From contig NZ_QGTQ01000004.1 of NCBI RefSeq assembly GCF_003182255.1, positions 62,001 to 126,000 of the forward strand: DNA of 64,000 bases. The letters run 5' to 3'. The notes beneath the pieces were generated by a model that saw only the letters and a list, made by a program, of their open reading frames with translations, ran no database searches and had not been told where the DNA came from. This document shows, in pieces, positions 52,776 through 62,028 of the stretch; the first letter of the stretch is position 1; each line of letters begins with the position of its first letter. Both the position numbers and the translations under genes were made by a program. Source of the stretch: Paenibacillus cellulosilyticus (lineage in GTDB: Bacteria > Bacillota > Bacilli > Paenibacillales > Paenibacillaceae).

Positions 52776-53890
52776 TCGGCCTCCTGTTTCAATTGTTCTA
52801 CTGTCTCACGCACGAGTGAGGCTGCTACATCCGAACGAACCTCAACTCGGCCGATTGCTGTTGGTACAACATACACGATGCTGCCCTCTGTGAACTTCTT
52901 GTCATGCATCATAGCGCTCATAATGGCATCCGTGTCAAAATGCGCTGGCAAACGCGTCGGCAAGCCGGACTTACCGAATACCCGCTTGGTTACCTCATAG
53001 ACGCTCTGCGGCGCACCCAGCTTCACGCCGACAAGCGCGGAGCCAATCATACCGATCGCGATCGCCTCGCCATGCGTAAGCTCTCCATAGCCTGCCACCG
53101 CTTCGAGCGCGTGACCGATCGTATGACCAAGGTTCAGAATGGCACGCAGACCGCCTTCACGCTCATCAACCGATACAACTGCTGCTTTAACGCTGCAGCC
53201 TTTGTACAGGGCGTATCCGAGCGCTTCTGGATCAAGCGCAAGCAGCTTGTCCATGTTCTCGTCACACCAGTCGACGAAGGACTCATCCCAGATCAAGCCA
53301 TGCTTGATTACTTCCGCAAGTCCGCATTGCACTTGACGAAGCGGCAGCGATTGCAGTGTCTTCAAGTCGAAGAGTACGAATGCAGGCTGATGGAACGCGC
53401 CGATAATATTTTTCGCATGGGGATGGTTAACGGCTACTTTACCACCAACGCTGCTGTCATGTGCAAGTATCGTCGTCGGGATCTGCACGAAACGAATGCC
53501 GCGCATATAAGCCGCTGCAACATAACCTGCGAGATCGCCTACTACTCCGCCTCCAAGCGCAATAATCGTCGATTTGCGGTCCAGGCCCGCTTCAAGCGCT
53601 TTCGTAATCAAGTTCTCAAACATGGACAATGACTTCGAAGCTTCACCAGCTGGCACGACTGCCGATGCCACCGTATAACCCGCATTCGTCAAGCTCGATA
53701 CTAGCGTATCTAAATACAACGGTGCAGTATTGTCATCCGAAATGATCATAAGCGACGATTTCTTGCTCACGCCATGCTGCTCAAGATATGCCGAGGTCTC
53801 CTGAAGGAGTCCTTCCCCTATATAAATCGGGTAAGAGCGTTCGCCCAAATCAACTGTTAGTTCTCTTACTACATTAGTACCGTCTACCAT
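52766..53890 (-). CDS. aroB: 3-dehydroquinate synthase
   Basis: Second shikimate-pathway enzyme. 374 residues with IGEGLL near the start, the NAD-binding ALGGGVVGDLAGYVAAAYMRGI near residue 95, PTTILAHDSSVGGKVAVNHPHAKN and the zinc region NLGHTIGHALEAVAGY...THGEAIAIGM. GAAGGGAG precedes the ATG. The chorismate synthase gene normally before it in Bacillus is absent; a promoter and a small gene are there instead. Confidence 0.95.
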   Translation of the reverse strand: MVDGTNVVRELTVDLGERSYPIYIGEGLLQETSAYLEQHGVSKKSSLMIISDDNTAPLYLDTLVSSLTNAGYTVASAVVPAGEASKSLSMFENLITKALEAGLDRKSTIIALGGGVVGDLAGYVAAAYMRGIRFVQIPTTILAHDSSVGGKVAVNHPHAKNIIGAFHQPAFVLFDLKTLQSLPLRQVQCGLAEVIKHGLIWDESFVDWCDENMDKLLALDPEALGYALYKGCSVKAAVVSVDEREGGLRAILNLGHTIGHALEAVAGYGELTHGEAIAIGMIGSALVGVKLGAPQSVYEVTKRVFGKSGLPTRLPAHFDTDAIMSAMMHDKKFTEGSIVYVVPTAIGRVEVRSDVAASLVRETVEQLKQEADWQ

Positions 53891-53952
53891 AATTGCGCTC
53901 CCTTCACCGGCTAATGGCAGCCCGGCTCAATATGCCCGTAACATCTTTGCTC

Positions 53953-53981
53953 ATTATAGTACAGCCCCGCTGGTTTGACAA
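53953..53981 (-). promoter_or_regulatory. aroB promoter
   Basis: On the minus strand TTGTCA (53981-53976), a 17-base spacer and TATAAT (53958-53953), about 60 bases before aroB. Confidence 0.82.
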
Positions 53982-54061
53982 GAAACGTCAAAATCATGAA
54001 CATGCTGATTTCTCTAGGTTTCTGCGGCATTTCTCGCTGTTTCAATGACCTCTGTGAATGC

Positions 54062-54093
54062 AAAAAACCAGCCGCAATTCATGCAGCTGGTTC
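54062..54093 (-). terminator. Terminator after the 55-residue ORF
   Basis: AACCAGC (54067-54073) pairs with GCTGGTT (54086-54092) around an 12-base loop; T-run on the minus strand. Confidence 0.78.
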
Positions 54094-54111
54094 CGCTTCT
54101 CGCCTTCACAT

Positions 54112-54279
54112 TTAGTGCATTAAGGAGGCGCGTTCATTCCGTTCTGACGTCTCAACTGTCTGCATTGCTCCATCCATAATTGAACGCAGCTGTTCAATGC
54201 TCATGCCGACAATTTGCGCGCATTCCGAAATCGTGATCCAGCCCCGCCGGTAAGCGGCGAAGGCTTTTCGCTTATCCAT
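54112..54279 (-). CDS. Small hypothetical protein, 55 residues
   Basis: A short ORF starting MDKRKAFAAYRRGWITISE and ending NERASLMH, with ATG at 54279 six bases after GGAGGG, and followed by its own terminator. The segment ITISECAQIVGMSIEQLRSIM looks like a single helix-turn-helix. Good ribosome site, sensible composition and terminator support a real gene. Family not recognised; it lies where chorismate synthase is found in B. subtilis. Confidence 0.65.
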   Translation of the reverse strand: MDKRKAFAAYRRGWITISECAQIVGMSIEQLRSIMDGAMQTVETSERNERASLMH

Positions 54280-54401
54280 CTTGTCCCTCCATGGTGTTCA
54301 ATTCCATTACCCTAGTATAGCAACAAGATGGAGCGGTCATACATGATGATGCATTATTGAGAGAAGTGTATATTAGGCCGAATAAATCGAATGAAAAACC
54401 A

Positions 54402-55178
54402 TTATTTTTTACGATAGAAGAATGTTTCCGCTGTCTCGAAGTCATATTGCTGCGGCGTAAAAATTTGTTCCGTGCTTCCGACGAATAGAATACCGCCCGG
54501 CTTCAGCGCATTCGAGAACCGCTGGTAGATCTGATGCTTGGCCTCTTCTGTGAAGTAGATCATGACGTTGCGGCAAATAATCAAATCATAAGGACCACCA
54601 TATGGGTCATGCAATAGGTTGTGCTGCTTGAATCGAATGGATCGCTTAATTCGCTCATCCACTGAATAGATATCGCCGTCATAAGAGAAGTATTGATTCA
54701 AATAATGCTTTGGCACATCTCGGACTGATCGATCCTGATACAAGCCGCTCTGAGCTTTCTTCAGCACATTCTGATCCAGATCGGTTGCTGTAATCGTTGC
54801 GCGGTTCATAGCTCCCATACGGTCCAAAATCATCGCTGTCGTATACGGCTCATCACCGGTCGAGCAGGCCGCACTCCAGATTGAGATCCGATTACCACCC
54901 GTCAGAAGCTCTGGCAGGAAACGTTCCTCCAGCATCGTCCATCGGTTCGGATTGCGCCAAAATTCGGAGACATTTATAGTCATCCGGTCCAAAAACTCAT
55001 CCATCAGCGAAGTCTCGCGCGTTAGAGCTTCGAAGTAAGCAGCAAAAGTTTGATAACCGTGCTTCTGGCGAAGCGTCGTTAAACGCCGCTTCATTTGCGT
55101 TTCCTTGTACTGGCCGAGATCGATTGCGGTTCGTTTCTTAATTTGCTCTACAAACTTGTCATAATCCGCATCCACCAA
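54402..55178 (-). CDS. cheR: Chemotaxis protein methyltransferase CheR
   Basis: Methylates glutamates on chemoreceptors using SAM. 258 residues. A helical N-terminal domain (DLGQYKETQMKRRLTTLRQKHGY) is followed by the methyltransferase core: TINVSEFWRNPNRW, the SAM motif IWSAACSTGDEPYTTAMIL near residue 98, ATDLDQNVLKKAQSG, DLIICRNVMIYF and LFVGSTEQI. The first codon is TTG at 55178, 8 bases from AGGAGG. Position between ndk and aroB is as in B. subtilis. Confidence 0.94.
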   Translation of the reverse strand: MVDADYDKFVEQIKKRTAIDLGQYKETQMKRRLTTLRQKHGYQTFAAYFEALTRETSLMDEFLDRMTINVSEFWRNPNRWTMLEERFLPELLTGGNRISIWSAACSTGDEPYTTAMILDRMGAMNRATITATDLDQNVLKKAQSGLYQDRSVRDVPKHYLNQYFSYDGDIYSVDERIKRSIRFKQHNLLHDPYGGPYDLIICRNVMIYFTEEAKHQIYQRFSNALKPGGILFVGSTEQIFTPQQYDFETAETFFYRKK

Positions 55179-55211
55179 GTTGGCATCCTCCTGTCATGAC
55201 TGCATCTGTCG

Positions 55212-55655
55212 CTAGATCCAACGTTGAATCGTTAGCTCATAATCGATCAACTGGTCGGGCTCGAAGAATAAAGCAATCTCACGCTCCGCATTCTCTACGG
55301 AGTCTGAGCCGTGAATCAGGTTAAACCGTGTATGTACCGCAAAATCCGAACGAATCGTACCCGGCAGCGCCTCAAGCGCATCCGTCTTCCCGATCAATGC
55401 ACGGGTAAGGGCAATAACATTGTCCCCTCCCCACACCATCGCGAATACCGGCCCAGACGTCGTGAACTCAATTAGCGGCTCGTAGAACGACTTGCCTTTA
55501 TGTTCAGCATAATGGCGCTCCGCAAGCTCTGGACTGATTCGCATGAGCTTGCTTGCAATGAGCTTCAGCCCTTTGCGCTCGAAGCGACCGACGATTTCAC
55601 CAATTAATCCCCTCTGCACGCCATCAGGCTTTATCATCAGAAATGTTCTCTCCAT
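55212..55655 (-). CDS. ndk: Nucleoside diphosphate kinase
   Basis: 147 residues, the full family size. [23 protein letters not shown] at the start, [27 protein letters not shown] in the middle and the phosphorylated histidine in NLIHGSDS near residue 115. ATG at 55655 is chosen over 55661, which is too close to AAGGGG. Confidence 0.96.
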   Translation of the reverse strand: MERTFLMIKPDGVQRGLIGEIVGRFERKGLKLIASKLMRISPELAERHYAEHKGKSFYEPLIEFTTSGPVFAMVWGGDNVIALTRALIGKTDALEALPGTIRSDFAVHTRFNLIHGSDSVENAEREIALFFEPDQLIDYELTIQRWI

Positions 55656-55690
55656 CGTCATTAACCCCTTTCACATGACCAAGCCGTATC

Positions 55691-56665
55691 TTAATAATTC
55701 CGCTTATTCACAAAATGAGCGATATCCCTCAAGCTTTTCTTCGCCGGAATATCCGGAAGTCCTTCTAATGCAGCTAAAGCTTTCTTAATATAACGCTCCG
55801 CGAGCTGTTCCGACTGCTGAATGCCACGGCTGCCGCGGATGAGACGAATCGCTTCAGATGTGTCTGCAGTTCCATCTGATTCTCGAATCCGATCGATTTC
55901 TCGAAGCAGAGGCTCACGAATGGCAGGCTCCTGCAGTGCGAGCAGAACAGGCAGCGTCATATTGCCTTGGCGAATATCAGATCCAGGTGGTTTGCCGATC
56001 TGCTTAGCCGTCCCACATAGATCAAGCAGGTCATCGCGAATCTGGAACGTCATCCCGACGTTATAACCGTAGCGATACAGTTGATTCGCTTCCTTCTCGC
56101 CGACCTCGGCTGCTATTGCCCCTAGCTGACAGCTGATTGCAATGAGCAGTGCTGTTTTGCGACGAATGCGCAGCAGGTAGCGCCGAATCGACTGTTCCGT
56201 ATTGAAGAAATCGCGAATTTGCTCCATCTCACCGATGCACATCTCCACCATTGCCTTGGACAAAATCTGATGGATGCGCGGATTTTCGAGCTGTGTAGCA
56301 ACAGTAAGTGCTTTGCCGTGAATGAAATCGCCGGTGTACATGGCAATCCGATTGTCCCACTTCGACTTCACCGTCAGCTGTCCGCGACGAGTCTCTGCAT
56401 CGTCAATAACATCGTCGTGAACGAGCGACGCCATATGGATCAGCTCCAGCGGCACCGCAACCCATTTCATCACATCGAGATTGTAATGACCGAACTTGCC
56501 CGAGAGCAGCACGATAACAGGGCGAATCCGTTTGCCGCCAGCTTTCAGCAGATGCATAGAAGTTTCGGTCAGCAACGCGTGATCCGACGTTACAGACTTC
56601 GCTAACTCCGATTCTATTACGTTAAGATCGCCCTTCATTCGGGCGAATATGTCCATTAGTTTCAT
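55691..56665 (-). CDS. hepT: Heptaprenyl diphosphate synthase component II
   Basis: Catalytic subunit of the enzyme that makes the C35 side chain of menaquinone-7. 324 residues. First aspartate-rich motif LVHDDVIDDAETRRG near residue 85, second FQIRDDLLDLCG near 212, and GGKRIRP near 43. The partner hepS lies 3.2 kb upstream on the same strand. Confidence 0.94.
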   Translation of the reverse strand: MKLMDIFARMKGDLNVIESELAKSVTSDHALLTETSMHLLKAGGKRIRPVIVLLSGKFGHYNLDVMKWVAVPLELIHMASLVHDDVIDDAETRRGQLTVKSKWDNRIAMYTGDFIHGKALTVATQLENPRIHQILSKAMVEMCIGEMEQIRDFFNTEQSIRRYLLRIRRKTALLIAISCQLGAIAAEVGEKEANQLYRYGYNVGMTFQIRDDLLDLCGTAKQIGKPPGSDIRQGNMTLPVLLALQEPAIREPLLREIDRIRESDGTADTSEAIRLIRGSRGIQQSEQLAERYIKKALAALEGLPDIPAKKSLRDIAHFVNKRNY

Positions 56666-56680
56666 TGGTTGGGTTCCACC

Positions 56681-56757
56681 TTAAGGTTTTTGCGGAGCAA
56701 AAACCAACTTCGTAAGCATAAGCTTAAGGTTTTGCGAATGCAAAACCAACTTTGTAA
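56681..56757. repeat. Pair of short palindromic repeats before hepT
   Basis: CTTAAGG-TTTTTGC-GGA-GCAAAAA-CCAACTTCGTAAG (56680-56715) is followed by a close copy with CTTAAGG-TTTTGC-GAAT-GCAAAA-CCAACTTTGTAAG (56721-56757). Each copy is a hairpin. They relate to the repeat at 24347. Confidence 0.75.
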
Positions 56758-56762
56758 GACAA

Positions 56763-57599
56763 CTATGCAAAAAATGCGATTTCCGGCTCGCGCTCTAGTA
56801 AGCCTAGTTGCGCAGCGTAACAGAAGTACAGCCGAAGCCCTTCCTGTTTGCGCTGACCGAAATCATATTTGAGCGTTCGAAAATAATGATCCCAATAGTC
56901 CGGTGTACCGCCGAGCTGTTTACATGCTTGTGTTACTAACGGACTAAGGTCTGACAAGCTTTTATGTTTACTATCTATCATAGCACGATGTACCGATGCA
57001 ATGACATCATGATGTGCGGCCGCCGCATCTTTACGAACAGCAACAACAGCATAAGTCATTCCAAGGCCCGTAAATCGATGCCACATTTCACCTAAATCAA
57101 AAACTTGAAGTCCTTTATCCAGCCACGATGCATGGATTGCAGTATCGCCGATGAGAAGCGCAGCATCTGCATGCTCCAACATCAGGTCAAGGTCAGGCTC
57201 CATTGTCTCGTAAGACGGATTCCCTTCCAAATAGCAGGACATTAATATTTTGAGCAGATTAACGGAGGTAGCGGACGTGTTCGTTAAGGCAATACGTCCA
57301 TTACGCACTTCGTCGAGCGGCTTCTTCGAGAATAACAGGATCGAATAAACCGTCCCCTCTGAACTTACCGATAAATCAGGAAGAAGTAAATATTGATCTG
57401 CATGATAAGCATAAGCAAACGACGACACAGCAGACATTGCCAGTTCGCCGTTCATGAGTGCACGATTCAGTTGTGCAGGAATGCGTGAGACGATGTGCGC
57501 ACCATGCGGTGCTAGTACATCGTCCGTTGCATAATGAAACAATGGCCAGGCGTTTGCATAATCAATCCGGCCAACGGACAGCGGTCCATCACTCCGCAT
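56763..57599 (-). CDS. mqnA: Chorismate dehydratase (menaquinone, futalosine pathway)
   Basis: Turns chorismate into 3-enolpyruvyl-benzoate, the first step of the futalosine route. 278 residues of a periplasmic-binding-protein-like fold: GRIDYANAWPLFHY near the start, GELAMSAVSSFAYAYHADQYLLLPDLSVSSEGTVYSI in parts, TNTSATSVNLLKILM and ALLIGDTAIHA. ATG at 57599 follows GGGGAGGTG and lies within the ubiX end. Confidence 0.9.
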   Translation of the reverse strand: MRSDGPLSVGRIDYANAWPLFHYATDDVLAPHGAHIVSRIPAQLNRALMNGELAMSAVSSFAYAYHADQYLLLPDLSVSSEGTVYSILLFSKKPLDEVRNGRIALTNTSATSVNLLKILMSCYLEGNPSYETMEPDLDLMLEHADAALLIGDTAIHASWLDKGLQVFDLGEMWHRFTGLGMTYAVVAVRKDAAAAHHDVIASVHRAMIDSKHKSLSDLSPLVTQACKQLGGTPDYWDHYFRTLKYDFGQRKQEGLRLYFCYAAQLGLLEREPEIAFFA

Positions 57600-58233
57600 G
57601 TCCTTCACCTCCCCATCTCTTGAATAGGCGGTGTTCAATCGCCATGGTGTCTAATACTTTGCCAACCAAGAAATCGACGAGGTCGTCGATACTTTGAGGA
57701 CCATAGTAAAAAGCCGGCATCGCCGGGATAAGCTTTACGCCCATTCTAGCGAGTGTCAGCATATTCTCAAGATGTATCGCATGCAGCGGTGTTTCCCTCG
57801 GCACAATGATGAGCTGTCGCCCTTCCTTCATCATAACATCCGCTGCGCGCGTCATCAGATCATCCGATATGCCATGAGCGATCGACGCTAGCGTTCCCAT
57901 CGAGCAAGGCATAATGACCATCCCATCCACTCGGTAAGAACCGCTTGCAATAGAGGCGCCAATATCCGCATTCGGGTGGAAGGTCAATCGACCTCCACCT
58001 TCTATTTTACTGAAACGCTCCTCTAGTGCGGCCTGTCGGCGCGTAACATCCCAACCGAGCTCTTCTTTCAGAACTCGCCAACCAGCATCTGTTACAACGA
58101 CATGGACGTCGGCCCCATCAAGAAGAAGTACCTCAATTAATCGGATGCCGTAGCATGATCCGCTTGCTCCCGTAATGCCTACAACCCACCGAGGAGGCCG
58201 TACGGCTATTTCGTGCTGCCGACCGGTTACCAT
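57589..58233 (-). CDS. ubiX: Flavin prenyltransferase UbiX
   Basis: Makes the prenylated FMN used by UbiD-type decarboxylases. 214 residues with the flavin motif VVGITGASGSCYGIRLIEVLL near residue 17, IASGSYRVDGMVIMPCSMGTLASIAHGISDDLMTRAADV in the middle and RQLIIVPRETPLHAIHLENML. The UbiD partner is not in the window. Overlaps both neighbours. Confidence 0.93.
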   Translation of the reverse strand: MVTGRQHEIAVRPPRWVVGITGASGSCYGIRLIEVLLLDGADVHVVVTDAGWRVLKEELGWDVTRRQAALEERFSKIEGGGRLTFHPNADIGASIASGSYRVDGMVIMPCSMGTLASIAHGISDDLMTRAADVMMKEGRQLIIVPRETPLHAIHLENMLTLARMGVKLIPAMPAFYYGPQSIDDLVDFLVGKVLDTMAIEHRLFKRWGGEGHAE

Positions 58234-59102
58234 TGATGCAGCACCAGCACATCAACGAGCGTAAAGGCAAATAATACGACGCTAAGCGTGCCGTTCATTG
58301 GGAAGAAAGCGATCTGAACGCGGCTTAAGTCATTCGGACGCACGAGCCAGTGTTGATAGAACAGAATGATAATGGCAATGATCGTACCGACCAGGTATGC
58401 CCAGCTTAAATCCGTCAGAGCAACTAGAGATGCGAAACAAATCGCTGTGGCGATATGGAACGAACGTGCAATCCATAACGCGCGGCTAATACCGAAACGC
58501 GCTGGAATTGAGTGTACCTTATGCTTGCGGTCAAACTCAAAGTCCTGAGTAGCGTATACCGTATCGAAACCTGCAAGCCACAATGCGACTGCTGCGTACA
58601 GAACCCAAGCGGCTGCATCGAACTTGCCCGTTACAGCAACCCACGCACCAAGCGGCGACAAGCCGATCGTCAGGCCAAGCACAACGTGACAGAGCCAAGT
58701 GAAGCGCTTCGTATACGAATACAGCACGAGCATGAATACAGCGACTGGCATCAGCTTAACGCAAAGCGGGTTTAGCTGAGTCGATGCCCAAATAAGTAAA
58801 GCGAATGAAACGGCAATAAATACAATGACTTCGCCAACTTTCAACAATCCAGCAGGGATAGCACGCTTCTCTGTACGTGGATTGAGCGCATCAATGCCTG
58901 CGTCAATGAGCCGGTTAAGTCCCATAGCAGCGCTGCGAGCTCCGACCATGGCAAGAATTATCCAACCAATCTCGGACCAAGTAGGAAGGTGGTCATTCTC
59001 AACAATACCGCCCAGAATGGCGCCCATGAATGCAAATGGTAATGCAAAAATCGTATGTTCAAACTTGATCATTTCTAAGAAGATGCGTACTTTCCGTATC
59101 AT
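58227..59102 (-). CDS. mqnP: UbiA-type polyprenyltransferase (likely futalosine pathway)
   Basis: Integral membrane prenyltransferase, 291 residues, with about eight membrane segments. The first aspartate motif is [23 protein letters not shown] near residue 65, the second is [25 protein letters not shown] near 185. Set among mqnA, ubiX and menG, it most likely attaches the isoprenoid chain in the futalosine pathway; MenA of the classical pathway is usually less similar to UbiA. Overlaps menG by ATGA. Confidence 0.85.
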   Translation of the reverse strand: MIRKVRIFLEMIKFEHTIFALPFAFMGAILGGIVENDHLPTWSEIGWIILAMVGARSAAMGLNRLIDAGIDALNPRTEKRAIPAGLLKVGEVIVFIAVSFALLIWASTQLNPLCVKLMPVAVFMLVLYSYTKRFTWLCHVVLGLTIGLSPLGAWVAVTGKFDAAAWVLYAAVALWLAGFDTVYATQDFEFDRKHKVHSIPARFGISRALWIARSFHIATAICFASLVALTDLSWAYLVGTIIAIIILFYQHWLVRPNDLSRVQIAFFPMNGTLSVVLFAFTLVDVLVLHQW

Positions 59103-59818
59103 GCCTTGTCTTTCCCCTTTACGCCGATATGCAGCGCGGCGACGCCACCCGTCAAAGGAAAGGCTTGTACGTTCTGCAAACCGATTTCTCTATACATCTG
59201 AGCCAGCTCTTCGCGTCCCGGGAACGCTTTGAGCGATTCTGGCAGCCATTTGTATTGCTCATAGCTCTTCGCTACTAGGCGGCCCATAAGCGGTAAAATA
59301 CGTTCGAAATATAAATAATAAATGCTCTTGAATGGCTGCCAAGTCGGCTTGGATGTCTCTAAACAAACAACCCGGCCGCCTGGCTTTACAACACGCTGCA
59401 TCTCTTGCAGCACACGCGAATAATCTGCGACATTACGCAAGCCGAACCCTATCGTTGCATAGTCAAATGAATTATCAGGGAACGGCAGCTCCATCGCATT
59501 GCCCTGTATAAGCTCAATCTGATTGCTAAGCCCTTCCTTGTCCACTTTCTTCCTACCGACTTCAAGCATGTTCGAGCTAAAATCAAGTCCGACGGTCCGG
59601 CCATTCTGGCTCGCCTTCGCAATCGCAATCGTCCAATCGCAGGTGCCGCAGCACAAATCAATTGCTGTATCACCTGGCTGGACATTCATCTGCTTCATCG
59701 TAAATTTGCGCCACGCCTTATGACGGCGGAAGCTAATCAGATCGTTCATTAGATCGTATTTAGGAGCAACCTTCTGAAAAACGGACTGCACATGTGTTTC
59801 TTTCGAATGAGTATCCAC
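59099..59818 (-). CDS. menG: Demethylmenaquinone methyltransferase
   Basis: Last step of menaquinone synthesis, SAM-dependent. 239 residues: [27 protein letters not shown], the SAM motif [19 protein letters not shown] near residue 55, [25 protein letters not shown] and [18 protein letters not shown] start at 59818, with its GAGGTGA ribosome site inside the hepS stop. Confidence 0.95.
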   Translation of the reverse strand: MDTHSKETHVQSVFQKVAPKYDLMNDLISFRRHKAWRKFTMKQMNVQPGDTAIDLCCGTCDWTIAIAKASQNGRTVGLDFSSNMLEVGRKKVDKEGLSNQIELIQGNAMELPFPDNSFDYATIGFGLRNVADYSRVLQEMQRVVKPGGRVVCLETSKPTWQPFKSIYYLYFERILPLMGRLVAKSYEQYKWLPESLKAFPGREELAQMYREIGLQNVQAFPLTGGVAALHIGVKGKDKA

Positions 59819-59822
59819 GCTG

Positions 59823-60692
59823 TCACCTCGTCTCGCTATGCATCACCGGTGCTGCCAGCGATTGCAGGAATGAATCTGCAATGCTGTTCAACTCACCGGC
59901 GCACTGACTATTCGTCATATGCTCGATTACTGCCTTGAATTGTTCTACTTGCTGTGTAAGCATCCCCTCAAGCAGCACCGCAATTCGGTATCGACTTGCC
60001 AGCTCGATGCCTGTCTGCTGTACCATGCCCATATTCGCACGCTCCAGCAGCAGCTGTTTATCATCATTTGTTCCCTCTTGCATGATGTACCAATATCCCC
60101 AACTGTTCAATTGCAATTGCCGAGCTCGCTTCCATTCCTCGTGAATGGTTTCACAACGAGAGACTGTAATAAGAAGATCGTTCCATTGACTGGACAATCG
60201 TTCGTCCATTATCTCGCCAAATCTACGGAACAGCTCGGATTTGATGGAAGCACCATAAGCGATGTACTGCTCAGGGGATAAACGCTTCTCTTGCTGTTGA
60301 CTGTAGAAATTCATTTTCAATCGGTTTACTTCGCACACCGCTTCACTCAGCTTTCGAACCATGCTGACTTGACCGGCCTGCGCAAGCAAGTTGTAGAATC
60401 GACTGCTGTAATAGTCTCCGCCCAGTACGTTCAATTGTCTGGCTCGCATCTCCCGCTCAGACAGCTGTGAAGGGTTCGTATCTATTCGATCATGTGTATC
60501 GAGTCCCATCTGAACGAGCGCGACGACGGTAGCAAATAGCTCATGATGTTCCTGCTTCTTGCTGTGTGCTTGCAAGCAGGCGACAAGAAGGCGAATCCGA
60601 GCTTCCGGAAACGCCGGCAATTCCGCATAAAGCGAAAGCATGTCATGCTCGGTGTATTTGCGAGTAAGTTGTACGATTCGGTCATGTATCAT
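59823..60692 (-). CDS. hepS: Heptaprenyl diphosphate synthase component I
   Basis: Non-catalytic subunit of heptaprenyl diphosphate synthase, 289 residues, all helical, lacking aspartate-rich motifs. The stretch [19 protein letters not shown]-like ([17 protein letters not shown]) and [39 protein letters not shown] are typical of HepS. It is followed at once by menG. Confidence 0.92.
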   Translation of the reverse strand: MIHDRIVQLTRKYTEHDMLSLYAELPAFPEARIRLLVACLQAHSKKQEHHELFATVVALVQMGLDTHDRIDTNPSQLSEREMRARQLNVLGGDYYSSRFYNLLAQAGQVSMVRKLSEAVCEVNRLKMNFYSQQQEKRLSPEQYIAYGASIKSELFRRFGEIMDERLSSQWNDLLITVSRCETIHEEWKRARQLQLNSWGYWYIMQEGTNDDKQLLLERANMGMVQQTGIELASRYRIAVLLEGMLTQQVEQFKAVIEHMTNSQCAGELNSIADSFLQSLAAPVMHSETR

Positions 60693-60819
60693 CTAAGAAA
60701 GCCTCCGAACAGAGCAGCAATGCTTGCTGTCCAATTATCTAAACTATTATAGCACAAACAGGCCTTCGCGCCTACGCATGCTCTTGTTGTTCACGATATT
60801 GCTACAGGAGGCTCATTAT

Positions 60820-61422
60820 TCACTGCTGCTGCTCAATAAACGCTGCTGTACGCTTAGACTGCCATAATGGTGTAAAAGACAGGCGAAGCCGGTTTCGCCA
60901 GTACGGATCAGTCTCCGCTCCTTCAATGCCATGCCAGCCTTCTTCACCTAAACCAACCCATCGATCGGTCCGTCTTACATCTGCGGCAAGCAGCAGTCGA
61001 TATGAAGCAGCTTGACCTTGCGTATGCTCGAACATGCTCGCCTCTGTATCCTTAGACGACTCGCCGATACGCAGCAGGACACGATCTACATTCGTAAGCT
61101 GTAGGAAAGACAGCTGCCAGATCTGCTCTGCATCCTTCATCAGCGTTCGAACCGCTTCATCATCGAGCATTTCATCTTCAGGTATAGTCAAATCGAGTGA
61201 AAGTGTTGAGGATGACCAGCCCACCCGCTTCAGTTGTGAATGAAGTGAGAGTGTCGTTAACCAATCGACCAGATTGGTGCTGTTCAACCTTTTCTCCGCA
61301 GAAGCAGTTGATGTCATATCACGCAGCACAGGTGCCGCTTCATGTGGATGTATAAACATCAGCATTCCTGTTATGATCGCTGTAACCATACTTACAGCCA
61401 GCATCGATCGGCCAAACCGCAT
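60820..61422 (-). CDS. Unknown membrane-anchored protein between mtrB and hepS
   Basis: 200 residues from ATG 61422, with one N-terminal membrane segment (MLAVSMVTAIITGMLMFI) and an extracytoplasmic domain. It contains a TLSLDLTIPEDEMLDDEAVRTLMKDAEQIW stretch, seen in parts, and ends near QSKRTAAFIEQQQ. It resembles small GerM- or spore-type anchored proteins only in outline; I do not recognise the family. Confidence 0.65.
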   Translation of the reverse strand: MRFGRSMLAVSMVTAIITGMLMFIHPHEAAPVLRDMTSTASAEKRLNSTNLVDWLTTLSLHSQLKRVGWSSSTLSLDLTIPEDEMLDDEAVRTLMKDAEQIWQLSFLQLTNVDRVLLRIGESSKDTEASMFEHTQGQAASYRLLLAADVRRTDRWVGLGEEGWHGIEGAETDPYWRNRLRLSFTPLWQSKRTAAFIEQQQ

Positions 61423-61530
61423 AGAGGTTCCCCGCTTTCGCTTGTCCGCGATTACCAGCAGCGGCAAGCTTGTTCGTTCTTCCTCTTATTGTACGATTCG
61501 AAGCCAGATGTCATTCCAATACCGTGAACA

Positions 61531-61556
61531 ACAAAAAAAAGCAGGCGATGCCTGCA
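61531..61556 (-). terminator. Terminator after mtrB
   Basis: GCAGGC (61541-61546) pairs with GCCTGC (61550-61555), followed on the minus strand by eight T. Confidence 0.88.
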
Positions 61557-61573
61557 GAGCTTCTTCCTGCTAT

Positions 61574-61798
61574 CTAATTATCCGTCTCGATCGTTCCATA
61601 CTTCGTCATGACAGTCGCTTTGCCACGGATTTTAATTGCAGAAGTGTGGTCCGTAAATTGGGCAATGAGCACCTCGCCGCGATCGAGCTTTTCCGTATGA
61701 TGGAATTTCGTGTCGGTCCCGCGTGTCAGTCCGATGACAACGACGCCTTGATCCTTCGCCTTCACAACAATGTATTCACCTTGATTCGTGTTCTCCAT
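61574..61798 (-). CDS. mtrB: Tryptophan RNA-binding attenuation protein (TRAP)
   Basis: 74 residues. The sequence [19 protein letters not shown], then [17 protein letters not shown] and [16 protein letters not shown] is nearly the B. subtilis TRAP core, including the threonines and glycines around the tryptophan pocket and the lysine/arginine RNA-binding face. TRAP forms an 11-subunit ring that binds GAG/UAG triplets when loaded with tryptophan. GGGAGGGTG precedes the ATG. The folE-type mtrA gene that precedes it in B. subtilis is not present. Confidence 0.96.
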   Translation of the reverse strand: MENTNQGEYIVVKAKDQGVVVIGLTRGTDTKFHHTEKLDRGEVLIAQFTDHTSAIKIRGKATVMTKYGTIETDN

Positions 61799-61922
61799 GC
61801 CGCACCCTCCCTATATCGCGGATAATCCGCATCTCATTATCCTACAAAAAACTGCTCCCTTCGCTGTGTAAGAAAGCAGTGAACCCGCGTATGTATGACA
61901 AATGACAATTGACGCAAAGTTG

Positions 61923-61952
61923 ACTCTATCAGAACTGTACATCTGATGTCAA
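61923..61952 (-). promoter_or_regulatory. Candidate mtrB promoter
   Basis: On the minus strand TTGACA (61952-61947), an 18-base spacer and TAGAGT (61928-61923), about 125 bases before mtrB. Confidence 0.45.
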
Positions 61953-61981
61953 TAGAACGCAAATCTGCGGTCCGTCTAGAT

Positions 61982-62020
61982 AATGAAAAACGCCCGGAGG
62001 AATGCCTGCCGGACGTTCAC
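61982..62020 (-). terminator. Terminator after hbs
   Basis: AACGCCCGG near 61989-61997 pairs with CCGGACGTT near 62009-62017 with a mismatch; T-rich tail on the minus strand. Confidence 0.75.
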
Positions 62021-62028
62021 AATTGATA

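Noticed and set aside
56681-56757. CRISPR array
   Set aside because: Only two palindromic copies with almost no spacer and no cas genes nearby.
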